Source: Lachnospiraceae bacterium (GTDB lineage: Bacteria > Bacillota > Clostridia > Lachnospirales > Lachnospiraceae). Taken from it: a stretch of 39,183 nucleotides of DNA. Numbering within the stretch: position 1 is the stretch's first letter; every line of letters starts with the position of its first letter. Position numbers and translations under genes: made by a program. The stretch lies in contig JAFQMS010000019.1 of assembly GCA_017396145.1 (NCBI GenBank), positions 1 to 39,183 of the forward strand, written 5' to 3'. Under the pieces are notes generated by a model. The model was not told where the DNA came from, made no database searches, and worked only from the letters and a program-made list of their open reading frames with translations. Shown one piece after another: positions 25,254 to 36,000 of this stretch.

Positions 25254-27455
25254 ATGAAATGCATTAAGATTAGTTGTAAGATTACATTCTTTTTAATATA
25301 TATGTTGTCTGTCATTCTTGTTACAGATGTAACAATTAGAGCAGAATTTATTCCAAGCATTGTGGAAAATGATTTGGATGGGTGTAGTTTTTGTGAGGTT
25401 GCAAGTAAGATAAAAGAAGATGCTAAAATTCGCGTTGCAGTGTATGAACTTCCTGGTTTTTTAGATAAAAACGAAGGAGAATACTTGGGATATAATATAG
25501 AGTATCTTTCTGAAATATCTAAGTATACCGGCTGGAATTATGAATATGTAGAGTGCAAGGATATAAATCAGGCCCTTGATTTTGTAAGAGAAGGCAAGGC
25601 GGATATTACAGGAGGAATCCAGACAGGTGGATATAATGAGGAAGGTCTGAATTTTTGTGAGTACACATCAGGAACAATGTATGACTGTATGGTTACTATG
25701 TTTGTAAATGAATTTATCTATGGTGATTATGCAGTGTTCAATGATATTACAATTGGGTGTACTCAAGGGTATATTCATCAGAAAGAATTTGTTGAGTATG
25801 CTAACGGAGCAGGTTATACACCAAGACTTACATACTATAATTCCTTAGAGGATATGAGAAAAGCTTTATATGATGGTGAATTAGATGCGATGCTGGTAAA
25901 CTCTATGGAAAGACTTCCTGATAATGAAAGAATAATAGATAAATTCTTCTCAAAGCCGTTTTATTATGTAACCAATGAAAATAATACAGAGTTGGAAGAA
26001 AAGTTAAAGAATGCTATTGCAAGTATCAAGGTTAACAAACCGGATTTAGAGAATACTCTTAGTAAAAAATATTTTGATGATACAGGGGCATTTCCTTATA
26101 CGAAGAGTGAACTTGAATATCTGGTGAAAGCTCCGGTAATTAAAGTTGGTATTAACAAAGACAGAATGCCTATCTCATACAAGAATGCGGATGGCAGGGA
26201 CGTGGGAATCAGTGTCGATATATTTAATCTGATTTCGGGTTATAGCGGCTTAGAATTCGAATTAGTGGATATAGGAGACCAATTAGTGTCGGATGTGCTA
26301 AAGGAAGGTGAAGTAGATTTAGTTGCAGGTATTTCAGACGAGAATTGTCCTCAGATAAATGCCAGTGAACTAGACTGGTCTAATGCATATCTTAATTCTG
26401 TGGCTGCCATGGTAGGCAAAAAGGGATTTGAGTTTAAGCGTGACGGAAATTACAAAATAGGAATTGTGGATAATAATGAATTGTTTGTGGCTTATATAAA
26501 AGAAAATTACCCTGAATGTGAGATAATTGGATATAAGGACGTTGAAGAGGGACTGAATGGTGTGGTTAAAGGAGAAATTCAAGGAGTTATTGATAATACT
26601 TATGTTATTAATGCTATGCTTTTACGACCTTATTATAGCGAACTGTGTGTTGTGCCAACAGTAAATATTGCAGAGAATTTAAGGTTTGTCAGTTTAAGAA
26701 ATAATACGCCAATTATTTCAATAATAGATAAAACCATAGCATCTATATCAGAAGATGAAATCAATACTTGTGTTTTGCATTATACTGTAACTACATATGA
26801 TTATACTTTTAAAGATTTTGTATATAAGTACAGAGTTCAGATTATTATAGCATTTCCTTTGTTAATCATATTGATTTGCTTAGTAGTGTATATAAAGGGA
26901 CTTAAGAAAAAGGCAGAGTATGATTTATTAAAAGAGCGTTCTCAAAGAGATGTGTTAACCAAACTTTATAATAAGGGCGCCTTTAGGAATTTAGTGGAAA
27001 CATTTATTAATGATGAAGGAAATAAAGATAGAAAATGTGCCCTAATATTTATAGATATTGATAATTTTAAAAGTGTTAATGATAAATTGGGACATATGGT
27101 AGGAGATGAGACATTAGTTAAAATTGCAAATCATTTAGGTGAATGTACTAGGGATAAAGATATAGTTGCAAGATTTGGTGGAGACGAGTTCTGTCTTTTT
27201 GCGGTGGATATGCCACAAAGTGCTGTTAAAAGTTTTGCCCAAAGAGCAACAAATGTTTTAAGTTTCGGATGCACCAGCAAGGAAGAAGAAAAGAAAGATA
27301 TTGTGATAAATGTGTCTGCAAGTATTGGAATTGCCTTGTATCCAGAAAATGGACGTACTTACGATGAACTTGTAGAATGCGCAGACAAGGCGGTATACGA
27401 AGTTAAGGAATCCGGAAAGAATGGGTACAAGATATATGGCAAAGTTGATGAGTAA
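25254..27455 (+). CDS. Diguanylate cyclase with two solute-binding-protein-type sensor domains
   Basis: A 733-residue membrane signalling protein. A signal peptide or anchor (about 8-28) leads to two tandem bacterial extracellular solute-binding (SBP_bac_3-like) domains: about 40-270 (RVAVYELPGFL, GYNIEYLSEISKYTGW, KADITGGIQ) and 285-500 (IKVGINKDRMPISYKN, VGISVDIFNLISGYSG, VDLVAGISDE). A membrane helix at about 525-548 links to a GGDEF domain with the intact motif RFGGDEF (GGDEF at 642-646). The inhibitory site R-x-x-D (633-636) is present five residues before it. It should make cyclic di-GMP in response to an amino-acid-like ligand; the ligand is unknown. AGAGGA precedes ATG 25254. No phosphodiesterase is nearby, but a flagellar operon lies 5.6 kb away. 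Confidence 0.9.
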   Translation: MKCIKISCKITFFLIYMLSVILVTDVTIRAEFIPSIVENDLDGCSFCEVASKIKEDAKIRVAVYELPGFLDKNEGEYLGYNIEYLSEISKYTGWNYEYVECKDINQALDFVREGKADITGGIQTGGYNEEGLNFCEYTSGTMYDCMVTMFVNEFIYGDYAVFNDITIGCTQGYIHQKEFVEYANGAGYTPRLTYYNSLEDMRKALYDGELDAMLVNSMERLPDNERIIDKFFSKPFYYVTNENNTELEEKLKNAIASIKVNKPDLENTLSKKYFDDTGAFPYTKSELEYLVKAPVIKVGINKDRMPISYKNADGRDVGISVDIFNLISGYSGLEFELVDIGDQLVSDVLKEGEVDLVAGISDENCPQINASELDWSNAYLNSVAAMVGKKGFEFKRDGNYKIGIVDNNELFVAYIKENYPECEIIGYKDVEEGLNGVVKGEIQGVIDNTYVINAMLLRPYYSELCVVPTVNIAENLRFVSLRNNTPIISIIDKTIASISEDEINTCVLHYTVTTYDYTFKDFVYKYRVQIIIAFPLLIILICLVVYIKGLKKKAEYDLLKERSQRDVLTKLYNKGAFRNLVETFINDEGNKDRKCALIFIDIDNFKSVNDKLGHMVGDETLVKIANHLGECTRDKDIVARFGGDEFCLFAVDMPQSAVKSFAQRATNVLSFGCTSKEEEKKDIVINVSASIGIALYPENGRTYDELVECADKAVYEVKESGKNGYKIYGKVDE

Positions 27456-27509
27456 ATATATGATTTTTAAGGGAAAGAGAAAAGTTTAATAGATTACAGG
27501 ATTACAAAA

Positions 27510-27553
27510 AAGAACCGGATAGTTACAAACTTAATTGTATCTGTCCGGTTCTT
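27510..27553 (-). terminator. Terminator of the zinc-ribbon gene
   Basis: AAGAACCGGA (27510-27519) pairs with TCCGGTTCTT (27544-27553), and the minus strand continues directly into a T run. It also sits 55 bp after the cyclase gene and may stop that transcript, with a weaker tail on the plus strand. Confidence 0.75.
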
Positions 27554-27585
27554 GTAATTTGCTGTAAATTAAAATCAATTATGGA

Positions 27586-28065
27586 TTATAACTTAGTTCC
27601 GCACTTTCCACAGAAAGGAGTTCCTTCTGCTGCTGGAGCACCACATTTAGGGCAAGTGATTGAATCTGATGCTAATTCATCTAATGCTTTAACATTTACA
27701 TTCTTTCCTAAGATTGCCATAGCCGCTAAACCAACGAATACAACAGAGATTACAAGGCCATAGATTGAATTAATCTTGCCAAGAAGTTTGTAGAAAGTTC
27801 CTAAAACATCAACTTCGAATACCTGAAGGAAAAGGGTCATAACAATATCAATAATCTTGCCAACTGCCCATGCTGCTGCAGCAATAAAACCAGCTTGCTT
27901 AAATGAAGCCTTAACTTTAGCATCGAAATCAAATGCAAAAGCAACACCAGCGATTGCTAAAAAATAAAACCAAGTGCTAGCGCCTAAATATGCTCCATAA
28001 CCAAGAATAAAAGCTGCTGCACATAATGTGTTAACAGGTAATCCAAAATTCTTTTTAACTGTCAT
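27586..28065 (-). CDS. Membrane protein with C-terminal zinc ribbon
   Basis: A 159-residue protein with about four hydrophobic segments (near 12-30, 32-47, 58-78, 97-117) and a C-terminal zinc ribbon, CPKCGAPAAEGTPFCGKCG, with two CxxC pairs. Such zinc-ribbon tails occur on many small membrane proteins of Firmicutes without known function. ATG 28065 is preceded by AAAGGAG on the minus strand. It is monocistronic, convergent with the cyclase gene and divergent from glgB. Confidence 0.82.
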   Translation of the reverse strand: MTVKKNFGLPVNTLCAAAFILGYGAYLGASTWFYFLAIAGVAFAFDFDAKVKASFKQAGFIAAAAWAVGKIIDIVMTLFLQVFEVDVLGTFYKLLGKINSIYGLVISVVFVGLAAMAILGKNVNVKALDELASDSITCPKCGAPAAEGTPFCGKCGTKL

Positions 28066-28161
28066 TATAATATCTCCTTTAAAATGTAAAATTAATGTAT
28101 GTATTTTTTAATACAGACATATTTTAGCATACTGAAATAGAAAAAACAACTTAATATTAAA

Positions 28162-28190
28162 TTGACTTATTCTATAGTGGTTGGTATACT
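28162..28190 (+). promoter_or_regulatory. glgB promoter
   Basis: TTGACT (28162-28167), a 17-base spacer, and TATACT (28185-28190) form a near-consensus sigma-A promoter. The transcript would carry a leader of about 135 bases before glgB. Confidence 0.75.
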
Positions 28191-28331
28191 TTAAGTAGAT
28201 GTGTGTAAATAGAAAATATGGGGGATAATGCTGGTAATACAAGGGGAAAAATAATGCAAAAATCAGCAGTAGTTTTAGGAATACAATATTATATATTAAA
28301 ATATTACTAAAAGAAAAACGGAGGATTTTTT

Positions 28332-30587
28332 ATGGATGAAAGAATTTCACGATTTACTAACTGGGATATTTATCATGAGTTAGTGAATGAGGAATGCAAC
28401 TGTCCGCATGCGATTTTGGGACTTCATGATGTATATGATGACCAGATTGCCAGAGTATACAGACCGGGAGCTACTTCGGTATGGATTGTTGATGCCAATG
28501 ACTATTCAAGAAAAGATGAGTTATGGCAGGATGCACCAGGACTTTTTGCGAGATATTTCGAAGGAAAGCAGTATGGTAAGTATGTGTTGGAGTTCCACTA
28601 TCCTGATGGAAGTTGTGTAACAACTTCTGACCCATATTCATTTGGACCGGTTATTGCAGATTTTGATTTACACTTGTTTGCAGAAAGTAATCATTATGAC
28701 ATATATGAAAAATTAGGTGCACACCCAATGGTAATTGATGGTGTGTATGGTACATTGTTTGCAGTATGGGCACCACACGCAAGAAGAGTAAGCGTTGTAG
28801 GTGATTTCAACTGCTGGGACGGAAGACTTCACTCAATGAGAGTTTTAGGTTCAAGTGGTGTTCATGAACTTTTCATTCCAGGAGTGGGTGAAGGAACTGT
28901 ATATAAGTTCCAGATTAAAACAAGAGATGGACAGTTTATTTACAAAACAGACCCTTATGGTAACTGTGCCCAGATGCGTCCTGACAACGCTTCTGTGGTT
29001 GTTGACCTCAATAAGTACCAGTGGCAGGACAAGGCTTGGATGGATAAGAGAGCCAAGACTGACAGAATGGATTGTAGAAAAGAAGCAATGTCTATCTATG
29101 AAGTTCATCTTGGTTCTTGGAAGAAACCATATGGTGATGATTACGGATTCTTAAATTATAGACAATTGGCTGACGAATTAGGTGAATACTTAACATATAT
29201 GGGATATACTCATGTTGAACTTGTGGGTATCGCAGAACATCCATTTGATGGTTCATGGGGTTATCAGGTAACAGGTTATTATGCGCCAACTAGAAGATAT
29301 GGTATGCCGGATGATTTTATGTACTTTATTGACCATATGCATGGCCTTGGAATTGCAGTTATCTTAGACTGGGTACCAGCTCATTTCCCTAAGGATGCTA
29401 ACGGTCTTGGAAGATTTGACGGTGAGCCATTATATGAACATCCTGATACAAGAAAGGGTGAGCACCCACACTGGGGTACTTATGTATTTGATTATGGCAA
29501 GACAGAGGTTGCTAACTTCTTAGTTGCCAATGCACTTTACTGGATAGAAAAGTTCCATATTGATGGACTTAGAGTTGATGCAGTAGCATCTATGTTATAC
29601 CTTGATTATGGTCGTGATGATGGACAGTGGGTTCCTAACATCTATGGTGGTAAAGAGAACCTTGAAGTTATTGCCCTTTTACAGCATATTAATCAAGTTG
29701 TTGGAGAGAGAAATCCAAGTGCGCTTATGATTGCAGAGGAGTCTACGGCTTGGGCAGGTGTTACTTCACCAGTTGACCTTGGTGGACTTGGTTTCCTATT
29801 TAAGTGGAATATGGGTTGGATGAATGACTTCCTTGAGTACATGAAGTTAGACCCTTACTTTAGACAGTATAATCATAACAAGATTACATTTAGTATGATG
29901 TATGCATATAGCGAGAACTTTATTCAGGTACTTTCTCATGATGAGGTTGTTCATGGTAAATGTTCTATGTTTAACAAAATGCCAGGTTATGATGATGATA
30001 AGTTTGCTAATCTTAAGGCAGCTTACGGATTCATGTATGGACATCCTGGTAAGAAACTTCTATTCATGGGCCAGGAATTTGCTCAGGCTCAGGAGTGGTC
30101 AGAGGCAAGAGGTCTTGACTGGTATTTATGCGACGTACCAAAGAACAGAGGTGTTATGGAATTCGTAAGAGCATTAAACCACTTATATAAGGAAAATGGT
30201 GCAATGCATGTTCACGATTATGACCCAATGGGATTTGAATGGATGGACTGTGACAATGCCCAGGATAGTATTGTAAGTTTTGTAAGAAGAGGAGAGACTA
30301 AGAAAAAACAACTTCTCTTTATATGTAACTTTACTCCTATGTGGAGAGATGAATATCGTATTCCTGTACCATGCAAAGGCAAGTTTAAGGAAGTTCTTAA
30401 CTCAGATGATATAAGATTTGCAGGAAATGGTGCTACTAATCCAGAACCAATTAAGGCTGAAGAAGTGCCATATAAGGGTAAAGATTATTCTATTACCGTT
30501 AAGGTTCCACCACTAAGTGTTATGGTGTTTGAATATGATTATGTTGAACCAAAGAAAAAGGCTGAAACAAAATCAGATGAAAAGTAA
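28332..30587 (+). CDS. glgB: 1,4-alpha-glucan branching enzyme
   Basis: A 751-residue GH13 enzyme that makes alpha-1,6 branches in glycogen. An N-terminal carbohydrate-binding region (GAHPMVIDGVYGTLFAVWAP, RVSVVGDFNCWDGR) precedes the barrel. The catalytic residues are Asp416 in IDGLRVDAVASMLY, the Glu pair 469-470 in MIAEESTAW, and Asp537 in QVLSHDEVVHG. The C-terminal beta domain is complete, with a Lys-rich tail. AACGGAGG lies before ATG 28332. No other glg gene is in the window; a LacI-type regulator follows after 54 bp with no terminator between, suggesting one operon. Confidence 0.96.
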   Translation: MDERISRFTNWDIYHELVNEECNCPHAILGLHDVYDDQIARVYRPGATSVWIVDANDYSRKDELWQDAPGLFARYFEGKQYGKYVLEFHYPDGSCVTTSDPYSFGPVIADFDLHLFAESNHYDIYEKLGAHPMVIDGVYGTLFAVWAPHARRVSVVGDFNCWDGRLHSMRVLGSSGVHELFIPGVGEGTVYKFQIKTRDGQFIYKTDPYGNCAQMRPDNASVVVDLNKYQWQDKAWMDKRAKTDRMDCRKEAMSIYEVHLGSWKKPYGDDYGFLNYRQLADELGEYLTYMGYTHVELVGIAEHPFDGSWGYQVTGYYAPTRRYGMPDDFMYFIDHMHGLGIAVILDWVPAHFPKDANGLGRFDGEPLYEHPDTRKGEHPHWGTYVFDYGKTEVANFLVANALYWIEKFHIDGLRVDAVASMLYLDYGRDDGQWVPNIYGGKENLEVIALLQHINQVVGERNPSALMIAEESTAWAGVTSPVDLGGLGFLFKWNMGWMNDFLEYMKLDPYFRQYNHNKITFSMMYAYSENFIQVLSHDEVVHGKCSMFNKMPGYDDDKFANLKAAYGFMYGHPGKKLLFMGQEFAQAQEWSEARGLDWYLCDVPKNRGVMEFVRALNHLYKENGAMHVHDYDPMGFEWMDCDNAQDSIVSFVRRGETKKKQLLFICNFTPMWRDEYRIPVPCKGKFKEVLNSDDIRFAGNGATNPEPIKAEEVPYKGKDYSITVKVPPLSVMVFEYDYVEPKKKAETKSDEK

Positions 30588-30641
30588 TCCTAAAAAGCAG
30601 TCTAAGTTTGATTGTATAAAAAGGGTTTTTGGAGGTATTTT

Positions 30642-31667
30642 GTGGTTAGAATTAAGGATATTGCAGACGAACTTGGGGTAAGTGCAACTACCGTTTCTAA
30701 CGTAATTCATGGCAGAACTAACAGAGTTTCCAAAGAAACCATAAAAAAGGTGAACGAAGCACTCAGCAAAGGAAATTATGTTCCTAATATGGGCGGAGTG
30801 CTTCTGTCACAGAATAACTCAAAGATAATAGGTGTAGTACTTAATAACGATATGAGATACGAGAACAAGATACTGCAAAATCCGTTTATCGTTGAGATTA
30901 TTTCTGCCCTTGAAGAGAATATTAGAAATGCAGGTTTTTTCACAATGCTTTACAATGCTAACAGTATTGTAGATGTTGCTAAGATTGCCACCATGTGGAA
31001 TGTATCAGGACTTATTGTGTTTGGGTTTATGGAAGAAGATTATGTGAATTTAAGGGATATGATTAAGACTCCGTTTGTTTCAATTGATGGTACATATAGT
31101 AAGGATATAAATGGAATCATTAATGTGGGAATTGATGATTTTGAAGGTGCTTATAATATGGGAAAGTATCTTATTAGAAAAGGTCACAAGGACATTTTAT
31201 TTTTGTCTGATAACGATGATGGATGCGATAATAAGAGAAAACTCGGACTTAAAAAAGCCATGAAGGAAGAAGGTCTTAAATTCACAGAGAACAACCACAG
31301 ATTGATTCCTGCAATGGAAATAAGTAGAAGGGCTTATTATCCGGAACTTTTATCAGAACTTAGGAAGAGTAATAAATATACTGCATTGTTTTTTGCATCA
31401 GATGCATACGCCATAGAAGCCATGAATTATTTTATGGATAATGGAGTTAATGTACCTAATGATATTTCTATAGTAGGTTTTGATGACATCAAACATGCAA
31501 CTATTGTAAGACCGCGTCTTACTACAGTAAGACAGAATATGCCGCTAAAAGCAGCGATGGCGGTTAATGCTCTTCTTAATATAATTCACAAGTACAAAAT
31601 AAGTACAAGAAATATAGTTCTTCCTGTTGAGATTGTAGAAAGAGACTCTGTGGCGAGTTTAGAATAG
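30642..31667 (+). CDS. LacI family transcriptional regulator
   Basis: A 341-residue regulator. The helix-turn-helix is RIKDIADELGVSATTVSNVI and continues HGRTNRVSKETIKKVNEAL; the periplasmic-binding-protein-like effector domain follows (KIIGVVLNND, GLIVFGFMEEDYVN, SIVGFDDIKHATIVRPRLTT). The start is GTG 30642, six bases after GGAGG; an in-frame upstream start would add ten residues that are not part of the fold. It sits between glgB and a cation/proton antiporter in the same direction, so it may control carbohydrate storage genes. The sugar effector is not known. Confidence 0.92.
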   Translation: MVRIKDIADELGVSATTVSNVIHGRTNRVSKETIKKVNEALSKGNYVPNMGGVLLSQNNSKIIGVVLNNDMRYENKILQNPFIVEIISALEENIRNAGFFTMLYNANSIVDVAKIATMWNVSGLIVFGFMEEDYVNLRDMIKTPFVSIDGTYSKDINGIINVGIDDFEGAYNMGKYLIRKGHKDILFLSDNDDGCDNKRKLGLKKAMKEEGLKFTENNHRLIPAMEISRRAYYPELLSELRKSNKYTALFFASDAYAIEAMNYFMDNGVNVPNDISIVGFDDIKHATIVRPRLTTVRQNMPLKAAMAVNALLNIIHKYKISTRNIVLPVEIVERDSVASLE

Positions 31668-31683
31668 GAAAGCTGGAATAAAA

Positions 31684-32862
31684 ATGGAACCATATGCTAT
31701 ATTTTTAGATTTAGCAATTATTATTGTGGCTGCCAAGGGATTTGGCTTGGTGGCAAGAAAACTAAAAGCCCCACAAGTTGTTGGAGAGATTGTTGCAGGG
31801 CTTATTATAGGACCCAGTGTTCTTGGAATGGTTAATCAAACCGATTTCCTCATTCAGATGGCGGAAATCGGTGTAATTTTGCTTATGTTTATGGCAGGTC
31901 TTGAGACTGATTTCAGAGACTTGATAAAAACTGGACCTAAGGCACTTATGATTGCGGTAGCAGGTGTATTTGTACCCTTGGTGGGAGGTTTCCTTTTATA
32001 TGGGGCATCCTTTGGATTTGATGCCGTAGGTAGTGAAGGGTTTTTCAAAGCAGTATTCATAGGTACTATTATGACAGCAACTTCTGTTAGCATTACCGTG
32101 GAAACTCTTCGTGAATTAGGACATCTTAAAGGGACAATAGGAACAACAATTCTAAGTGCAGCAATTATTGATGACGTTATTGGTATTATTGTGCTTACAT
32201 TTGTTATAGGGTTTAAGAATCCTGAAGTTAAGCCAAGTGACGTAATTGTATCCACAGTTCTTTTCTTTGTATTTGCTATAGGTGTAGGGTTCGTGGCATA
32301 CAAAGTATTTAAATGGGCGGATAAAAGGTGGCCGCACAAAAGAAGAATTCCGGTGCTTGGACTTGCGCTATGTCTTATTCTTGCATACCTTGCAGAAGAA
32401 TTTTTTGGAATAGCAGATATCACAGGGGCATATGTTGCCGGTCTTATTCTTTGTAACGTGAGAGATTCTGAATATATTGCAGAGAAGATGGATATTAGTT
32501 CTTATATGTTATTTGGACCAATTTTCTTTGCCAGTATAGGGCTTAAAACCAAGATAGATAGTTTCTCTATAACAATGCTGGTTTTTACAGTAGGATTTGT
32601 GTGTGTGGCATTGTTGTGTAAGGTCATTGGTTGCGGTATTGTATCTAAGATATGTGGATTTAAAGGTGCCGACTGTATAAAAATCGGCGTAGGAATGATG
32701 ACTAGAGGAGAGGTGGCATTAATCGTTGCTCAAAAAGGTCTTGCTGTAGGACTTTTAGAGGCCAATTATTTCACTCCGGTAATCATTTTGATTATCGTAT
32801 CATCTATTGCAACTCCTATTATTTTAAAAATATTATATAACAAATATCCTGACAAGGTGTAA
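31684..32862 (+). CDS. Cation/H+ antiporter, CPA2 (Kef/NapA-type) family
   Basis: A 392-residue membrane protein with about 12 helices and no C-terminal RCK/TrkA-N domain. Family features are the first helices with APQVVGEIVAGLIIGPSVLG, the EIGVILLMFMAGLETD segment, the double Asp at the transport site in AAIIDDVIGI, and MTRGEVALIVAQKGLA near the end. The ion (Na+ or K+) cannot be assigned. It starts 16 bp after the LacI-type gene, so it is in the same transcript. The stop lies within a CAAGGTG-TAA-CACCTTG hairpin. Confidence 0.9.
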   Translation: MEPYAIFLDLAIIIVAAKGFGLVARKLKAPQVVGEIVAGLIIGPSVLGMVNQTDFLIQMAEIGVILLMFMAGLETDFRDLIKTGPKALMIAVAGVFVPLVGGFLLYGASFGFDAVGSEGFFKAVFIGTIMTATSVSITVETLRELGHLKGTIGTTILSAAIIDDVIGIIVLTFVIGFKNPEVKPSDVIVSTVLFFVFAIGVGFVAYKVFKWADKRWPHKRRIPVLGLALCLILAYLAEEFFGIADITGAYVAGLILCNVRDSEYIAEKMDISSYMLFGPIFFASIGLKTKIDSFSITMLVFTVGFVCVALLCKVIGCGIVSKICGFKGADCIKIGVGMMTRGEVALIVAQKGLAVGLLEANYFTPVIILIIVSSIATPIILKILYNKYPDKV

Positions 32863-32920
32863 CACCTTGTTGGAAGATTATAGCCTTGTGGGAAATGATC
32901 CTGCAAGGCATTTTATTTTT
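32853..32920 (+). terminator. Tandem hairpins ending the glgB-lacI-antiporter transcript
   Basis: CAAGGTG/CACCTTG (32853-32869) spans the stop codon. A second hairpin, GCCTTG/CAAGGC (32883-32909), is followed by ATTTTATTTTTT, a good T tract. The second is the more likely terminator. Confidence 0.7.
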
Positions 32921-32930
32921 TATGATATAT

Positions 32931-32957
32931 TAAGCAAATGAACTAATCTGCCGAAAT
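32931..32957 (+). promoter_or_regulatory. Candidate sigma-28 (SigD/FliA) promoter of the flagellar operon
   Basis: TAAG (32931-32934) and GCCGAAAT (32950-32957) are 15 bases apart, similar to the TAAA-N15-GCCGATAA pattern of flagellar sigma factors. The start would lie about 75 bp upstream of ATG 33040. One or two positions differ from consensus in each element. Confidence 0.4.
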
Positions 32958-33039
32958 ATTTGATGTAAACTTAAAGAGTAAAAACTTAATTAATATACTT
33001 GATTAATTAGGTAAAAACAGGTAGAAATGGAGAATACAG

Positions 33040-36000
33040 ATGAGAATTGCCCAGGTTAATGCTAACGATAATTTAATAAACAGCATAGCTAAAGAAGCCA
33101 AGGATGGTGACACTGGGATAAAGGATATATCAACAGCTAATACTAAGCCTGAAAAAGTATGTATGTACAGTCAGGGGGATACTCTGAAGACAGATACTTT
33201 CGGGCTTATTTTGTCGGAAGAAGACATAAAAGGTACATCTACAGATTCTAATAAGGATGTGAATGAAGAAGACAAGGATAATGAGATAAAGGAGGAAGTA
33301 AGGGAAGAAGAGGCAAAGAGGGAAGGCGCCAAATTAGAAGAAAAAGTATCGCTTTTAGATGAAGAGATGGTTAAGTCGGTCTTGGAATCAGAAGTGTCTT
33401 TAGATGAATATACTCAGCAAGCACTTGATAGAGCTATTGCAAGAATTACAACACAAAGAGCAAAAGGCGATGAAATTATAGAATCACAGGTTGGAAAAAT
33501 AAAAACTGAGAAGGAAGAGTTTAAGGAGGCTATAGTAAGCCGTCTTGAAGAAAAAATAGAGGCAGAACTTAGAAAGTATGGAAGCGGTGCCTCAAAGAAT
33601 ATGCTCTCCCAGATTCAGTCAGCACTTATGATGTCACAGGTTGTTGGTAATGTGGATATTGCTACTACTAATTCTCTTATAAGGCAGAATCTTACACCTA
33701 CTATTTCTAATGTATATATGAGTGGATATAATCATAGGGGGATAGGAAAGATATATAGTGTTCCGGCCGAACTTGAGACTCAGATAGAGGGAATTATTGA
33801 GGCAAATGGATTTGCAGAAAAGGAATATCTTATGCAGGCAGCAGGTGCCATGCTTGAAGAGAGGATACCAATAACAAAAGAAAACCTAAGTATTCATATG
33901 GATATGAAGATGGCAAGGGATGGATACAGTGAAGAAAGCATGCTTTCTAAGGTAGCGTTGAATGTTGCCGCTGGTGGTAATCCTATGGACACTCTTGTCA
34001 CAGAAGATGAACAGATTCAAAAGTTAGGATATATAGAAAAACTATGTCAAAATACAGATGGAATTAGTGGAGTGAAATCGTTCCTTGCTACGAGAACACT
34101 TAACGAGGTTCGCCTTGCTATGACAACAGATGCCAGTATTAAGATGGCAGTTAAAAATATAGATGTTAATGTAGAAGACATAACAACAACTTTAGATGCT
34201 TTAAAAGAGATTGAAGAGAGACTATACTTAAAACTTTTTAAGGGAGAGAATATAAGTATTCAGGATGCAAAAACGGCTTCCTTTAATATGTGTAATGTAG
34301 AAAGAAGTATTTCCATAGTATCATATAACAGGGAAGTTTTAGTTGGTGAAACATTTTCTCATAGGCAGACAACTACCATAGGAAGCTTTGAAAGCGCTGT
34401 TGCCAGATACGAGGAATCAGCTACCGAGATAAGAAAGGACTTAGGAGATAGTGTAAGGAAAGCATTTGACAGTATTCCTTCACTTTTAGAAGAGTTGTCA
34501 TTACCATCCACCGAGAGAAATACTAGAGCCATAAGAGAACTTGCATATGCTTCTATGGAAATCACCGTAGATAATATAGAACAGATGAAGGCATACGATA
34601 TGAGTTTTGATACCATGGTTAATAATCTGACACCGTCGGTAACTAAAAAACTTATTGAAAGCGGCATTAACCCTCTAGATATGACTGTTGAAGAACTTAA
34701 TGAAAAAGCATTGCAATTTAAGGGAGAACTTCCTAAGGAAGATATGGAAAACTATGCACAGTTTCTATACAGAATGGATAAGTCAGGGGATATGTCTAAA
34801 GAAATGAGAGAGGCATATGTTGGTATCTACCGTCTTATAAAGAATATACAAAACTCAGATGGTGTGGCTGTAAGTACAGCTTACAAAGCGGGGATGGAGA
34901 TGACTCTATCCAATCTTCTTACTTGTCTTAGAACTTCCAAATCAAAGGGAGTGGACAGTGTTGTTAGTGATAAAGAGGGTTTTGTAAGTATAAAAGAAAC
35001 AAAAGGGTCAGATGGAACTGACTTATCAATAGATGCGCAGATTAACAAGATTGCTTACTATAATAGGGTTGTTGATAGCCTATCCAAAGGAGTTAGTCCT
35101 CAGTTGATAACAGAATATGAAAAGATAAGTAATAAGGAGTTTATGGAAGAAAACATAGAAGTATTGGAAGATATGATGACAAATGCTTCTGTCAATGAAA
35201 GTGAGGGATATAAAGAGGGGGAAAAACAGTATTTACATACTCTTTTAGAGAATACTAAAGAAGGGCTAATAAACGCAAAGGATAATGCACTAATTCTTCA
35301 CGAATTAGGCATAGAGATTAATGTGGGAAACCTTGTTCAAATGAACGCGTTTGGTAATACTTTGGTAAAGAGGGTAAAGAATCAAAGGGAAAATGACGAT
35401 AATAATGATGCAAACAACATCCCGGATAGTGAAGATTTAGATAACATATTTGAAGATGAGAATGCTCTGATGGACGCAGTGAATCAACTGTATGATGAGT
35501 TTGCGGCAGACTTAGAAAAGTTTGCAAGTGACACTCTCGAACCTGAAAAGGTAATGCAGGCAGGAATGCTTATGAAGAGCGTTGCATTTTCAAGAAAAAT
35601 GATGGATAAGGGATGTTTCGAAATTCCATTAAGCACGGATGCCGGAATTACTAATATAAGACTTCAGTTTGCAAAAAATGAAGAAAAATCAGGTCAGGTA
35701 AATATATTCATGGAAGATGCAAGTATGGGTGAAGTGAATGTATCTATCAAACTAAAAGGTGAGACACAGATAAAAGGATTTATAGCGTGTGAAACCAGAG
35801 CAGGATATGAGTTTTTTGCAAAAGAGAATGTAGGCTTACAAAACCAGTTTAGAGGTCAGGGAATAGATGTAATATCTATGGACTATGCACTGGGAAGGAA
35901 AACTAGAAACTACTATAGCGAAAGCGCATTTGCATATGGCGAGGCTAATGAGTCGGCTAGTAGTAAAGTTTTGCTTGAAGCGGCGAAGATTACAGTTAGA

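Noticed and set aside
31854-32423. Minus-strand 189-codon frame opposite the antiporter
   Set aside because: The plus-strand frame is a clear CPA2 antiporter; the antisense frame has no binding site and no recognisable motif.
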